In this document: positions 51,695 through 62,601 of the stretch, in pieces | Position numbering within the stretch: position 1 is the stretch's first letter | Layout: every line of letters starts with the position of its first letter | Source: Rhizobium sp. RCAM05350 | GTDB lineage: Bacteria; Pseudomonadota; Alphaproteobacteria; Rhizobiales; Rhizobiaceae | Reading direction: 5' to 3' | Assembly: GCA_024426085.1 (NCBI GenBank) | Contig: CP087972.1 | Location: 186,001-250,000, forward strand | Length of the DNA stretch: 64,000 nucleotides | Notes under the pieces: generated by a model | Told to the model about the DNA's origin: nothing | Seen by the model: the letters and a program-made list of their open reading frames with translations, nothing else | Databases searched by the model: none | Translations under genes and position numbers: made by a program

Positions 51695-53948
51695 ATGGAG
51701 CCCAGCGCGAGGACATCGCTCGGCCGTGCACCGCCCCAGCTCGTCGGCGGCTGGGAGGCCGGGCTCCTCATATTCCTTGCGTTACTCTACTTCGGCGGGG
51801 CTCTCGTTAATCCGGCCTTCTTCGGATCAACGGAGGCCCTCCACGCGCTTCTGCGCGACACGTCTCGTGTGGGGATCATCGCGGTTGGAATGACTTTCGT
51901 CATCGCCAATAGGGATATCGATCTTTCGGTTGGGTCCACCTATGGTCTGGTCGCGGTGGTTTTCGCCAGGCTTTTTGCGCCGAGTTTTCTCGATTTCGAC
52001 CTCGTCACGACGGTGATCCTCTGCGCGCTTTTGGGCATGGTGATTGGCCTGGTCAACGGCGTGCTCGTGACTACCCTGAAAGTGCCGGCGTTCATTGCGA
52101 CGCTGACGATCCTTTTCATAGGCCGCGGCTTCGTGCTCGCGCTGACGCATGGTCAGGCGATCTACTATTCCGACAAGGCGAAAGACTATGCGTTTTTCCT
52201 CCACCTGGGCGAGACGAATGTCTTCGGCTTCAATAACCAAATCGCGATCTTCGCTGTCGTCGCCATCTTGGGCGCTTGTGTGCTCGCCAAAACTCGATGG
52301 GGCTACGAGACCTTTGCCACCGGGGGCAACGAGCAAGCGGCAATCTATGCCGGCATTCGCACGCGTGGGTGCGCATCCGCGCGTACCTGATCTCGGCGCT
52401 TTGTGCGACCCTTGCGGCTCTCTTGTCTGCCGCGCAGGACAAGGGTGTAACCCCTCTCTACGGTGTCAGCTGGGAACTTACCATTATAGCATCCGTCATT
52501 ATTGGTGGTGCATCAATCCTTGGCGGCCGCGGCCGTGTGATCGGTTCCTGCCTTGGCGCGGCGGTCGTCGTCCTGATCGACAAGGTGTTGCGCGAGGGGT
52601 GGCCGATTACGCGCATCGTCGTTATCGATGGCGAAAGCATCGCAGTCGGCGCCAAGTTCACCTTGCCCGCGGGCGCGGTGCTGGTTTTCCTTGGCCTGCT
52701 TCTCGTCGTTGCCGTGCTCATCGAACCCTACCTCATTCGGCGCCAGGTCGCGGCCCGGCTTTGGGCGTGGCTTCGCGGCCGACCACCGCCGCCCGCCTAC
52801 GAGATGGGTGGCGTGGCGCTTGAGGGCGTCCAGACCAAGGGCGCGATGGCAACCGACATGGCGCTGTCGGCCACCGGGCTTGGCAGTTTTCTCGCCCGCC
52901 GCGACGCGCTTGCGATCATCCTGACAGCCGTGTTGTGGCTGACGGGCGTCACGCTGAGGCCGGACTACTGGTGGAACCTGTCCAACACCTTCGCTATCCT
53001 GCTCAACTACACCGAGCTGGCACTCATTACAGGTCGGGCTCAGCTATGTCATCGCAGCAGGCGATATCGATCTCTCCGTAGGCGCGGTGCTCGCTCTTGC
53101 CGGCAGCACCGCGGCCTATTTCCTGAAGGTGGTGGGCGCAGACCCACTCACCGCCGTGACGATGGGTCTCCTTGCGGGAATGGCGGCCGGCTTCGTCAAC
53201 GCCATCGTCACGGTCGGCTTCAAACTGCCCGCCTTCGTCGCCACGCTCGGCATGTTTTACATCGCCCGAGGTCTCGCCGCCTGGTTCGTCGCAGGACAAC
53301 AGCTGACCGGCTGGCCCGAGGGCTACAATCTGCTCGGCCGCAAGGTGAATGACGTACTCCTTTATTTCGGGCTTGCGCTGCCGTCGGGAACCATTCGCAC
53401 GGTGGCCGAGGTCGTCAGCGTCCAGACGATCTGGATGTTTTTCGTCGCTGATCGCGGGCATCGTCCTTGCCTATACACCGTTCGGATTGAAGGTCTGCGC
53501 CACCGGTGGCAATATCCGCGCCGCTGCCTATGCCGGCATCAACACCAACCGGGCGCGCTTCATCTCGCTCTTGTTGGCGGCGCTCTGCGCGAGCATGGCG
53601 GGGATCATCAATGTCGCTTATTTTCGCAGCTTCAACCCGGTTGCCGGCCAGTTTCGTGAGCTTGATGCCATCGCTTCCGTGATCATCGGCGGTGGGTCGA
53701 TCTTCGGCGGCTACGGCACCATGATCGGTGCGCTTGCAGGCGCGGCAGTAATCACGCTCGTCCGGGCGCTCCTGCAACTTAACGTCCAGGGATTCAGCAT
53801 GCCGCAGCACTGGATTAATGTCTTCATCGGCATCATCCTGATCGTCGCGGTGCTGATCGACATATGGGTGCGCCAAACCAACATTTTCGGACGCCTGCAA
53901 ACCCGCCTCCCAAGAGGCGCGCCAACACGGGACGGTAGTCATGGCTGA
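51695..53948 (+). pseudogene. double-length sugar ABC permease (two RbsC-type domains), frameshifted
   Basis: About 750 residues hold two RbsC-type permease domains. Domain 1: VGMTFVIANRDIDLSVGS and ASVIIGGASILGGRGRVIGS. Domain 2: IAAGDIDLSVGAVLALAGS and ASVIIGGGSIFGGYGTMIG. The stretch 52276-53352 runs in one frame from the end of domain 1 through a Pro/Arg-rich linker (LRGRPPPPAYEMGG) to domain 2 with no stop, so the two permeases appear fused. Indels lie near 52365, 53030 and 53450. An 8-bp overlap with the ATPase follows. Confidence 0.72.
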
Positions 53949-54723
53949 CGCGACACCATCCGCGCCGATCGTGGAAATGCGGGGCATCGAAAAAGCCTTC
54001 GGAGCCGTTCAGGCGCTTCGCAAGGTCGATCTCACGCTTTACCCTGGTGAGATTCTTGGCCTTGTCGGCGATAATTCGGCCGGCAAATCGACGCTCATGA
54101 AGATCCTGACCGGTGCTTATCAACGCGATGCCGGTGAAATCCTGGTTGCCGGGCAACCGGTGCGCTTCAAGAGCCCACACGAGAGCCACGACGCCGGCAT
54201 CGAGATGATCTATCAGGATTTCGCGCTTTGCAGGAACATGGACGTCGGCCAGAACATCTTTCTTGGCCGCTGGCCGCTCAAAGGCCCCTTCGTCAATCGG
54301 CGGAAGATGTATGCGGACGCCGACAGCGTGCTGAAACGTCTCAAAGTCGACGTGAACTCCGTCTATCAGAAGGTCGAAAGCCTGTCGGGCGGCCGCCAGC
54401 AATCTGTTGCGATTGCCCGCGCGATCTCATTCGAGCCGCGCGTCGTGATCCTCGACGAACCGACCGCCAACCTTTCCGTGATGGCGACCGAACGGCTGCT
54501 CGAAACCATGCTGGAACTGAAGAAGCAGGGCGTTGCCCAGATCATCATCTCACATCGCCTTGTCGACATTTTTGCCGTGGGTGATCGCGTCATGGTTCTC
54601 AAGCGCAGTGAGTATGTCGGCGACCGCTACATCAGGAACACCGACGAGCATGAAGTGCTGGAGATCATCGTTTCCGGCACGCGAGAAAGCGCGCTGACAG
54701 CCGATGAAGCAAGAACCATTTGA
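53941..54723 (+). CDS. single-domain sugar ABC ATPase
   Basis: This intact 260-residue protein has Walker A GDNSAGKST, signature LSGGRQQ, Walker B VVILDEPT and switch SHR. Only one nucleotide-binding domain is present, unlike the 500-residue RbsA-type partners. It therefore works as a dimer with the double permease. The start overlaps the permease stop. Confidence 0.88.
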   Translation: MADATPSAPIVEMRGIEKAFGAVQALRKVDLTLYPGEILGLVGDNSAGKSTLMKILTGAYQRDAGEILVAGQPVRFKSPHESHDAGIEMIYQDFALCRNMDVGQNIFLGRWPLKGPFVNRRKMYADADSVLKRLKVDVNSVYQKVESLSGGRQQSVAIARAISFEPRVVILDEPTANLSVMATERLLETMLELKKQGVAQIIISHRLVDIFAVGDRVMVLKRSEYVGDRYIRNTDEHEVLEIIVSGTRESALTADEARTI

Positions 54724-54845
54724 TCCATGCAAGAATTTGCCGAAGCTTCTTAGCCGACCTACATCTCGGTGGGGCCGGTAAGCATTGTGGCTTGCGAGGA
54801 TCAATTGAGCGGCCGCCTGGCGCGTGACGTCGCGGCGTTCACGAT

Positions 54846-55112
54846 TCACCTGAAGTTCGATACATCCAACAGAACTGTGTCTTGCGGGTTGGAGTTGTAC
54901 GCGTGCTTCGCAGCGTCCAGGATTGTTGCCCGCATCTTGTCGAAGGCTTCGAGATAATCTCGTTCTGCCGGGGTTCTCAGAGCCAATCCCCTGGCGAGAA
55001 CATCGACGGTCACGAAACATTTAACCTCAAACATTCCAACGTAACCGGTAAAGCGAACGCGCCTGTGGGTTTCGTCATAACTGCGGGCACTATTGGGAAA
55101 TGAGAGAGTCAT
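54846..55112 (-). CDS. DUF1488 family protein
   Basis: The protein is 88 residues. It starts MTLSFPNSARSYDETHRRVRF and continues YVGMFEVKCFV, with EAFDKMRATILDAAKHAY near the end; this is the DUF1488 pattern common in rhizobia. Function unknown. Confidence 0.75.
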   Translation of the reverse strand: MTLSFPNSARSYDETHRRVRFTGYVGMFEVKCFVTVDVLARGLALRTPAERDYLEAFDKMRATILDAAKHAYNSNPQDTVLLDVSNFR

Positions 55113-55199
55113 GACGTACTTTCGGTTCGAGCGAAATGGAAGAAACTAGCGTAAGGCGAAGTAGGCGACAAAGATCAAGGGGAGAGAGTCTGGAGCGAT

Positions 55200-55418
55200 T
55201 CAGTTCGCAGTGTCGTCGTTCGCCGTCCTATTTTCGATCGCCAGCTCCCTCAGCAAATCGGCAACTTCGACAAGTGCCGCTGCCGCCTCTTCACGCGTCC
55301 ACCCGGCGCGGATTGCTTCTTCCATGACCTGTTGAATCTTATTCTCAATCGCTTCCTGACAATCGAGAAATCGGTCGTCGTAGTTGCCATCCTGCTTCGG
55401 AGCTTTGATCGGCTGCAT
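55200..55418 (-). CDS. small hypothetical protein
   Basis: The protein is 72 residues with helices in DDRFLDCQEAIENKIQQVME and GWTREEAAAALVEVADLLRE. It is a common rhizobial small-protein type with no assigned role. It is soluble. It starts at ATG 55418 with GGAGGAA upstream. Confidence 0.6.
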   Translation of the reverse strand: MQPIKAPKQDGNYDDRFLDCQEAIENKIQQVMEEAIRAGWTREEAAAALVEVADLLRELAIENRTANDDTAN

Positions 55419-55955
55419 GTTCGTTCCTCCGGCCGGCGGCTGAACAGTATGCGCCTAAACCGGTGAATCCTTAAGCTTCTTCATCGCGGTCGGCTTTATG
55501 ATCTCTGACGATGTGCTGTTGCAAGCCATGAGTGTCGATCCCATCAGCATTATCCAAACTGCTCACATGTTCCTCCGCAGCGGCCCTCTAAGGTTCCCCA
55601 TGCCAGCCCTGAAAACGCCTGGCACGAGGTTCGTTTAGCTGCTCGCCAAAGGCAAGATAGCCCGTGAGAGAATTTCAGCGCACTGGCAGGTATCCACGCA
55701 CCAACGCCATCCGAAATCGATCCGGCCGTTGAGATCCAGATCGAAACGGCCATGGGGGTTCACGCGGCTGTAGATCAGCGGCGTTAAGCCGCGATAATCA
55801 GCCTACCCGCCTTGGGTGCCAGTATCGATGCTGTCCGCAAGTTCATTGTCGTCGTTGCAGAAGGTAAATAGGTGGCCGGCTATTACGCCGCCCGCAGCCG
55901 GTGAGAGCCATGACCGCGGCCGGAAAGCTCGGCTCATTGTTGTAGCCTGCTGCCC
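55419..55955. other. intergenic region, no supportable gene
   Basis: I see no frame with coding character, no signal and no RNA fold I can support. It separates the small minus-strand genes from the GntR promoter. Confidence 0.45.
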
Positions 55956-55996
55956 TTGACATGCGAAACACTGTATCGCATAAATTGGTATGACCA
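55956..55996 (+). promoter_or_regulatory. promoter and GntR-type operator
   Basis: TTGACA (55956), a 17-bp spacer and CATAAA (55979) form a good sigma-70-like promoter. The palindrome TGGTATGACCA (55986-55996) sits just after the -10 and 31 bp before the GntR start. The TGGT-N3-ACCA form is typical of FadR-subfamily GntR operators such as those of ExuR/UxuR, so autoregulation is likely. Confidence 0.65.
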
Positions 55997-56027
55997 CCTG
56001 TCCATTTGACCACATCCGTGAGGAAGC

Positions 56028-56770
56028 ATGTTCTCTGCAGTAGAATCGCGCCGTCTGTACCGCCAAGTGGCTGATCAGATGCGAAGCCTGATCGAGCAGG
56101 GTGACCTCGCCGCCGGCGCGCGGCTGCCTGCTGAGCGGGAACTAGCACAGATGCTGGGCGTCTCCCGGCCAACGGTCCGCGAGGCGCTGATCGTGCTTGA
56201 GGTCGAGGGTTTCATCGACATCCGCATGGGCTCCGGCATCTATGTCAATGCCCGCAAGCCGATGCCTGCCGATCTTCCGCCGGAGGATTTTGAAGGACCG
56301 TTCGAACTGCTCAGGGCCCGCGCCGTCATCGAATGCGCAGTTGCCGAAGAGGCTGCCCGGCTGGCGCGGCCCGAACACATTAAGGTGCTTGACGACAATC
56401 TCACCCAAATGGCCGCGTCACTCAATGACCGGCACCTGGCGCTGGCGCTTGATCGTGACTTCCACGTGATCGTATCGGGCATTATTGCCAATGCCACATT
56501 GACCCGTTTTGTCGGCAGCATCCATGACATGCGCATGACCCCTTATTTCGAAAAACTGGCCAGCTATTTCGAGAACACGGAAACCTGGAGGGCCGCGATG
56601 GAGGAGCATCGCGCCATCCGCGACGCCATCGCAGCCGGAGATCCCGCTGCAGCGCGCCCGCCATGCGGGCGCATCTCGATCAATCGCAATTGCGGCTTTC
56701 GGAAAGCTTCGAGGAGAAGCCGGCCGGGAGCACGGTACCGGCCGCGTGGAGTCGTGCCGGAGGAAACTAG
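56028..56770 (+). pseudogene. GntR (FadR-subfamily) regulator, frameshifted
   Basis: The winged helix (RLPAERELAQMLGVSRPTVR) and the all-alpha FCD effector domain (LRARAVIECAVAEEAARLA, DRDFHVIVSGIIANATL) are clear. An extra C in CGCCCGCC near 56657 breaks the last 38 codons. Removing it gives MRAHLDQSQLRLSESFEEKP and a stop at 56768-56770. It probably responds to a sugar acid and controls the TRAP and uxu genes. Confidence 0.82.
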
Positions 56771-56807
56771 GACGATCAACAAAGTTCAACTTGGGAGGAG
56801 ACATAAG

Positions 56808-57782
56808 ATGAAGTCCACACTGAAAATGCTACTGGGAGCAACGGCCGTTGTTCTCGCCTCGGCCTTGGCCGCACAGGCCGAAACGGTCCTGAAATGGGCT
56901 CACGTCTACGAAACCTCGGAGCCGTTTCACACGGATTCCGTCTGGGCGGCGGAAGAGATCGGTAAGCGCACGGAAGGGCGCTACAAGATTGATGTCTTTC
57001 CGGCATCGCAGCTCGGCAAGGAAGCCGACCTCAATCAGGGCCTGAAGCTCGGGACGGTCGATATCATTATCTCGGGCTCCAGCTTCGCGGCACGGGAACA
57101 TAAACCGATCGGCGTCACCTACTTCCCCTATATCTTCCACGACCCAAGCCACCTAATTGCCTATACCAAGAGTGATATCTTCAAGAAATTGGCGGCCGGC
57201 TATGAGGACGCGTCCGGCAATCATATTGCCGCCGTCAGCTATTACGGCACGCGCCACACAACCTCGAACAAGCCGATCGAGAAATGCGCGGATATGCAGG
57301 GCCTGAAGATCCGCGTTCCCGACGTGCCGGCCTATCTCGCCATGCCGCAGGCCTGCGGTGCCAATACGACACCGATCGCCTTTGCTGAGGTCTATCTCGC
57401 GCTCCAGAACGGTACCGTCGAGGCGCAGGAAAATCCGCTGACCACCATCGAGGCAAAGAAGTTCTACGAGGTCCAGAAGCATATCATCCTGACCGGCCAT
57501 ATCGTCGATCATCTGAACACATTGATATCGAAGACACTGTGGTCGAGCCTGTCGGACGCGGACAAGGCGATCTTCACCGAGGTCATGCAGCAGGCGGCGG
57601 AGCGCACCACCAAGACGATCGAAGACCGCGAAAAGGCGCTTGTGGCCAGCTTCAAGGAGAAAGGCCTGACTGTCACCGAGGTCGACAAGTCCGATTTCGA
57701 GACGAATGTGGTGGAAAAGGTGACGTTCGAGGAGTTCGGCTACGACAAGCAGGATTGGGAGGCCATCCGCGCCATCAAGTGA
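56808..57782 (+). CDS. dctP: TRAP transporter substrate-binding protein (DctP type)
   Basis: This intact 324-residue protein has a signal peptide ending AAQA-E. The DctP fold shows LKWAHVYETSEPFHTDSVWA, FPASQLGKEADLNQGLKLGT, MQGLKIRVPD (conserved Arg) and FAEVYLALQNGTVEAQENP. GGGAGGAG precedes ATG 56808. Given the neighbours, a sugar-acid ligand such as gulonate or fructuronate is inferred. Confidence 0.88.
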   Translation: MKSTLKMLLGATAVVLASALAAQAETVLKWAHVYETSEPFHTDSVWAAEEIGKRTEGRYKIDVFPASQLGKEADLNQGLKLGTVDIIISGSSFAAREHKPIGVTYFPYIFHDPSHLIAYTKSDIFKKLAAGYEDASGNHIAAVSYYGTRHTTSNKPIEKCADMQGLKIRVPDVPAYLAMPQACGANTTPIAFAEVYLALQNGTVEAQENPLTTIEAKKFYEVQKHIILTGHIVDHLNTLISKTLWSSLSDADKAIFTEVMQQAAERTTKTIEDREKALVASFKEKGLTVTEVDKSDFETNVVEKVTFEEFGYDKQDWEAIRAIK

Positions 57783-57844
57783 ACCGTCGTGCCGGTCGCC
57801 TAAAACGGCGGCCGGCATTCCTTTCTCCTGTGCCGGATGATCCC

Positions 57845-58413
57845 ATGCCACAAGAAATCCACACCCCTGTGACGCCGGAGGAGCTTGCCCACTCCTTCGA
57901 AGACGCGGCGCCGACCGCCGATATTTCCAATTATGCCGTCGAGGACTGGGCCACGCTCGCGATCTTCTGGATCATGACGGGATGCGTGTTCCTGCAGTTC
58001 TTCACGCGTTACGTGCTCAACAATTCCTACGCCTGGACCGAGGAAATCGCCACCAACTGCCTGATCGGCGTCGTCTTCCTTGGCTCCGTGATGTGCGTGC
58101 GGCTGTCGCGACATATCCAGGTCGACGTGCTCTACCATTATCTGCCCGCGTTGCCCGTGCATTGGCCATCTGCGTCGACATCGTCCGCATCGGCTTCTTC
58201 GTCTACGCCTGCTGGCTGATGTGGCGCTATGTGGCGATCGTTGCCGACGAGCGCATGGTGACCGTCGATCTGCCGCGCAACATCGTATTTTACAGCGTGC
58301 TGGCTGGCTTCGTGCTGATGCTCGGCCGCTCCATCCAGGTATTCATCGCCAATCAGCGCCGCGGCTATTCGGTTCTCGAACGGCCCGAGGAATTCCAGAA
58401 GGTCGAGGATTAA
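57845..58413 (+). pseudogene. dctQ: TRAP transporter small permease (DctQ type), frameshifted
   Basis: Four membrane helices are typical of DctQ: LAIFWIMTGCVFLQFFTRYV, then ATNCLIGVVFLGSVMCV with the NSYAWTEEI motif. An indel near 58150 (after VLYHYLPA) leads to the second half (ICVDIVRIGFFVYACWLMW). It lies between dctP and dctM. Confidence 0.8.
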
Positions 58414-58416
58414 TCC

Positions 58417-59822
58417 ATGCTCCTGCTCGTTGGTGGTTTTCTTGTCCTGATGCTGATCGGTGTTCCCGTCGCCATCGCCATGGCCGTTGCCTCGGTTCTC
58501 TATCTCGTCTTCTACAACGTCGCTCCAGACATCATTGCCGCGCAACGGATGATTGCCGGTGTCGAGAGTTTCCCGCTGCTGGCCGTTCCGTTCTTCATCC
58601 TTGCAGGGAAACCTGATGAACTCGGCCGGCGTCACGGGCCGCATCTATTCCTTTGCCGTTGCCCTCGTCGGCTGGATGAAGGGCGGCCTTGCCCAGGTCA
58701 ACATCATCGGATCCGTGATCTTTTCCGGCATGTCCGGCACGGCGCTCGCCGATGCCGCCGGTATCGGCACGATCGAGATCAAGGCGATGAAGGAACATGG
58801 CTATCCTGTGGAAGTGGCGGTCGGCGTGACGGCTGCATCGGCCACGCTTGGCCCGATTTTTCCTCCGTCGCTGCCCTTCGTGATCTACGGCATGATGGCG
58901 AATGTCTCGATTGGCGCCCTGTTCATGGCCGGCATCGTCCCAGGCGTCGTCATGACCGTGCTGATGATGCTGACCGTCGCGATCTTCGCCTATCGTCACG
59001 GCTGGGGTTCGGACACGCCGTTTGAAATCAGGCGTCTTCTGGCGGCCTCTGTCGAAATCCTGATCGTTCTGGCAGTGCCGCTGGCCATTTATCTTATGAT
59101 GCTCGCCGGCCTTTCCTTGAATATCTCCGTCGGTATCGCCCTCGTCGTCCTGATCGCCGTCGACTGGTACTTCGACTTTTCCGCCGTTATGGCCCTCATG
59201 ACGCCCGTCATCCTGATCGGCGGCATGACGATGGGATGGTTTACGCCGACCGAAGCGGCCGTTGCGGCCGTATTGTGGTCCCTGTTCCTTGGCCTCGTAC
59301 GGTATCGGACCATGACACTTTCGTCCCTTTCGCGCGACCTTCGATACGATCGAGACCACGGCTTCGGTGCTTTTCATCGTGACGGCCGCATCCATCTTCG
59401 CCTGGCTTCTGACAGTCAGCCAGGCAGCGCAGCTGCTGTCCGGCGCGATCCTGACGATCACCGACAACAAATGGGTGTTCCTGATCCTGGTCAACCTGCT
59501 GATGCTGTTCGTCGGCTGCTTCCTCGATACGATTGCGGCGATCACCATTCTTGTGCCGATCCTCCTGCCGCTGGTTGTCCAGTTCGACATCGACCCGGTG
59601 CATTTCGGCCTGATCATGACCCTCAACCTGATGATCGGACTGCTGCATCCGCCACTCGGCATGGTCCTTTTCGTTCTGTCGCGGGTGGCAAAAATATCAG
59701 TCGAACGCACCACCATGGCCATCCTGCCCTGGCTGGCTCCGTTGTTCATCGCCCTGATCCTCATCACCTTCATTCCGGCCATCACGCTCTGGCTGCCGAC
59801 GGAAGTGGGGCTGATCCGGTGA
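58417..59822 (+). pseudogene. dctM: TRAP transporter large permease (DctM type), frameshifted
   Basis: The polytopic DctM fold shows GGLAQVNIIGSVIFSGMSGT, VGVTAASATLGPIFPPSLP and MGWFTPTEAAVAAVLWSLFL, then FIVTAASIFAWLLTVSQAA and LNLMIGLLHPPLGMVLFVLS. Indels near 58610 and 59335 break it. It starts 3 bp after dctQ and overlaps the dehydrogenase by GTGA. Confidence 0.83.
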
Positions 59823-60876
59823 ATAGCCCTATGCAAATGCGGCTTGTGCGGCTTCACGGCCAGACCGATCTGCGGCTGGAGATCGTGGAGGTAGCAAAGC
59901 CCGGCAACGGCGAGGTTCTGCTGAAGACAGCTGCAGCCGGCATCTGTGGCTCGGATCTCCACTACTACCAGGATGGCGGCTTCGGCCCGATCCGGGTGCG
60001 GGAGCCGATCATTCCCGGCCACGAAGCCTCGGGCTATGTCGCAGCCTTGGGCGTGGGCGTTTCCGGGCTTGCGATTGGCGAACTGGTTGCCGTCAATCCA
60101 AGCCAGCCCTGCGGCACCTGCCGGTTCTGCCGGGAGGGTTTACCGATCCACTGCTTGAACATGCGGTTCATGGGCAGCGCCATGCGCCTGCCGCATGAGC
60201 AGGGCATGTTCCGGGACTGGCTGGTGGTCCCGGCGGTGCAATGCGTTTCGGCCGGTCCGCTGATAACACCCGGCGAAGCTGCGTGCGCCGAACCTTTGGC
60301 GGTCTGCCTCCATGCGGTCTCGCAAGCCGGAGACCTCGACGGCAAGTCCGTGCTGGTCACCGGCGCAGGACCAATCGGCGCCCTCGTCACTGCAGCAGCA
60401 CGGCATGCGGGCGCGGCATCCGTCGTCGTTACCGACTTGGCAGATGCAGCGCTCCAAAGGGCCTCAGCCATGGGCGCGACCGAGACGATAAATGTTCACG
60501 ATCATCCCGAACAGCTGGCGGTGTTTGAAAAGGACAAGGGACAGTTTGACGTGGTGTTCAGAATGTTCCGCGGCCGAACCGGCGCTCCGCAGCGCGATTG
60601 CCACCGTGCGGCCGCGGGGGGCTGATCGTGCAGGTCGGCGTGACCGGCGATATCACGCTTCCCTTGAACGCGATCGTCGGCAAGGAACTGAAGCTGATCG
60701 GTTCCCAGCGGTTCGACACCGAATTCGCGCTGGCGCTCAAACTGGTCGCCGCCCGCTGGATCGATGTCCGGCCGATCATTTCCCATCGTTTTCCAATTGA
60801 TGAGGCGGTTCAAGCTTTCGAGCAGGCCGGCGACCGCTCGGCTGCCTGCAAGGTGCAACTGACCTTTCTTCCCTAA
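59819..60876 (+). pseudogene. zinc alcohol dehydrogenase (L-idonate/L-gulonate 5-dehydrogenase type), frameshifted
   Basis: The medium-chain dehydrogenase features are catalytic-zinc residues in AAGICGSDLH and GHEASG, a structural-zinc cluster CGTCRFCREGLPIHC, and the nucleotide fold VLVTGAGPIGALV. An indel near 60555 (after GQFDVVF) breaks the second half, which ends with PIDEAVQAFEQAG. GTG 59819 overlaps dctM; ATG 59831 is the alternative. With UxuA and UxuB it would oxidise L-idonate or L-gulonate to a keto-sugar acid. Confidence 0.8.
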
Positions 60877-60885
60877 GGAGTTTAC

Positions 60886-62082
60886 ATGCGACACACGTGG
60901 CGTTGGTTTGGCCCCGTCGATCGGGTCAGCGTTGAGGATGCAGCCCAGGCGGGCGCGCTGGGGATCGTCAGCGCTTTGCATCACATACCGACCGGCGAGG
61001 TCTGGCCGGTCGACGAGATCGCCAGACGGCAGACGGAGGTGCGCGCCGGCGGCCTGCAGTGGGATGTCGTGGAGAGCGTTCCGGTTTCCGAGAGCATCAA
61101 GACCCAGACCGGTGATTGGCGCACTCACATCGCCAATTGGCAGGAAACCTTGCGGCGGTTGTCTGCCGCCGGCATCCGGACGGTCTGCTACAACTTCATG
61201 CCGGTCCTCGACTGGACCCGTACCGACCTGCGCTGGACAACGCGGCACGGGGCAAAGGCCATGCGCTTCGACCGCATTGATTTCGTCGCTTTCGATGTTC
61301 ACCTGCTGGAGCGACCCGGCGCGGCCGAGGATTACGATGCCGAAACCCTGGAAGAGGCGGGGCGTCGCTTCGGAGAGATGAGCGACGAACGCAAGCTTTC
61401 GCTCTCGCGCAATATCGGCGCGGGCCTTCCCGGCTCGGCCGATGGCTACAGCCTGCCCCAGCTTCGCGAACATCTTCAAACCTATGACGGGATCGACCGG
61501 ACAAGACTGCAACGCAATCTCGTTGATTTTCTCGCCGAGGTCATGCCGGTCGCCGAACAGGTGGGCACCAACATCTGCGCCCATCCAGACGATCCGCCGT
61601 GGGCCCTGCTCGGCCTGCCGCGCGTGCTGTCAAACGCGGAAGACTATGCCTTCATGCTGGGCCAGGTGGACAGCCGGGCGAACGGCGTCACCTTCTGCAC
61701 GGGGTCGCTCGGCGCGCTGGCAGCCAACGACCTGCCGGCGATGGTGCGCCAGTTCGCACCGCGTATCCATTTCGTCCATCTGAGAAACGTCCGCCGCGAG
61801 GAAGACCGCACGCCCTGTTCCTTCTATGAGGACGAGCATCTGGAAGGCGGCACGGATATGGTCGCGGTGATCGCCGAACTGCTGAAGGAAGAAACGCGCC
61901 GCCGGAACGCCGGGCGCGCCGATCACGAAATTCCGATGCGGCCGGATCACGGGCAGGAGATTCTCGACGACCTGACCCGCGGCGCGCAGCCGGGCTACCC
62001 GGCAATCGGTCGCCTGAAGGGGCTTGCCGAGTTGCGTGGCATCGAGCGCGCCCTTTCCCATTCCGTCTATGGATTGTCCTGA
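60886..62082 (+). CDS. uxuA: D-mannonate dehydratase UxuA
   Basis: This intact 398-residue protein shows family motifs [40 protein letters not shown] and [13 protein letters not shown] with metal-binding His and Asp residues. It removes water from D-mannonate to give 2-keto-3-deoxygluconate. AAGGAGTT precedes ATG 60886. It lies in a tight run between the dehydrogenase and uxuB. Confidence 0.93.
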   Translation: MRHTWRWFGPVDRVSVEDAAQAGALGIVSALHHIPTGEVWPVDEIARRQTEVRAGGLQWDVVESVPVSESIKTQTGDWRTHIANWQETLRRLSAAGIRTVCYNFMPVLDWTRTDLRWTTRHGAKAMRFDRIDFVAFDVHLLERPGAAEDYDAETLEEAGRRFGEMSDERKLSLSRNIGAGLPGSADGYSLPQLREHLQTYDGIDRTRLQRNLVDFLAEVMPVAEQVGTNICAHPDDPPWALLGLPRVLSNAEDYAFMLGQVDSRANGVTFCTGSLGALAANDLPAMVRQFAPRIHFVHLRNVRREEDRTPCSFYEDEHLEGGTDMVAVIAELLKEETRRRNAGRADHEIPMRPDHGQEILDDLTRGAQPGYPAIGRLKGLAELRGIERALSHSVYGLS

Positions 62083-62084
62083 CC

Positions 62085-62257
62085 ATGAAACGCCTGTCCG
62101 CGTCGACATCACTTCCCCCGGCCGTCGTCAAATGGAACTATGACCGCACTTCGCTCCAGCCGGGCATCGTCCATCTCGGCTTCGGCGCCTTCCATAGGGC
62201 GCATCAGGCCGTCTATACCGATGCCGCGCTGGAAGCGGTTTTCGCAGACTGGGGCAT
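62085..62257 (+). pseudogene. uxuB: fructuronate/mannitol dehydrogenase (UxuB) cut by an IS
   Basis: The first 57 codons show the mannitol-dehydrogenase family start: [20 protein letters not shown]. The frame then runs into IS copy 2 at 62258. The remainder is absent on the far side of the IS, so the 3' part was deleted or moved. The gene starts 2 bp after uxuA. Confidence 0.82.
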
Positions 62258-62322
62258 TGGTCTGCCGCCTGAAAAGTGATCCTTTTTGAAGTATGGCTTA
62301 TGAGCCGAAGAAGGACATTGAA

Positions 62323-62601
62323 ATGGCAGCGAAAAGACACAAGGCAGAAGAGATCGTCACGAAGCTTCGTCAGGTTGACGTGCTGAATGCGCAGGGCAAA
62401 TCGATGGCGGAGGCGATCCGGTCGATAGGCGTAACGAAAGTTACATATTACCGCTGGCGGGCAGAATACGGTGGCCTGAAGGGCGATCAGGTGAAGCGCC
62501 TGAAGGAATTGGAGACCGAGAACGCTCGCCTCCGCCGGGCAGTTTCCGATCTGACCTTGGACAAGATGATCCTTGCGGAGGCTGCCAGGGGAAACTTCTA
62601 A
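62323..62601 (+). CDS. IS3-family orfA transposase subunit, copy 2
   Basis: The 92-residue protein sequence is the same as copy 1, with helix-turn-helix and leucine-zipper-like end. The G-GGA-AAC heptamer near the stop is conserved. Confidence 0.85.
   Translation: MAAKRHKAEEIVTKLRQVDVLNAQGKSMAEAIRSIGVTKVTYYRWRAEYGGLKGDQVKRLKELETENARLRRAVSDLTLDKMILAEAARGNF

Noticed and set aside
56028..57782. A 584-codon frame joining GntR regulator and DctP binding protein
   Set aside because: The junction (56657-56807) is read in the wrong frame after an extra C; correcting it gives a normal GntR end at 56770 and a separate DctP start with a strong ribosome site at 56808.
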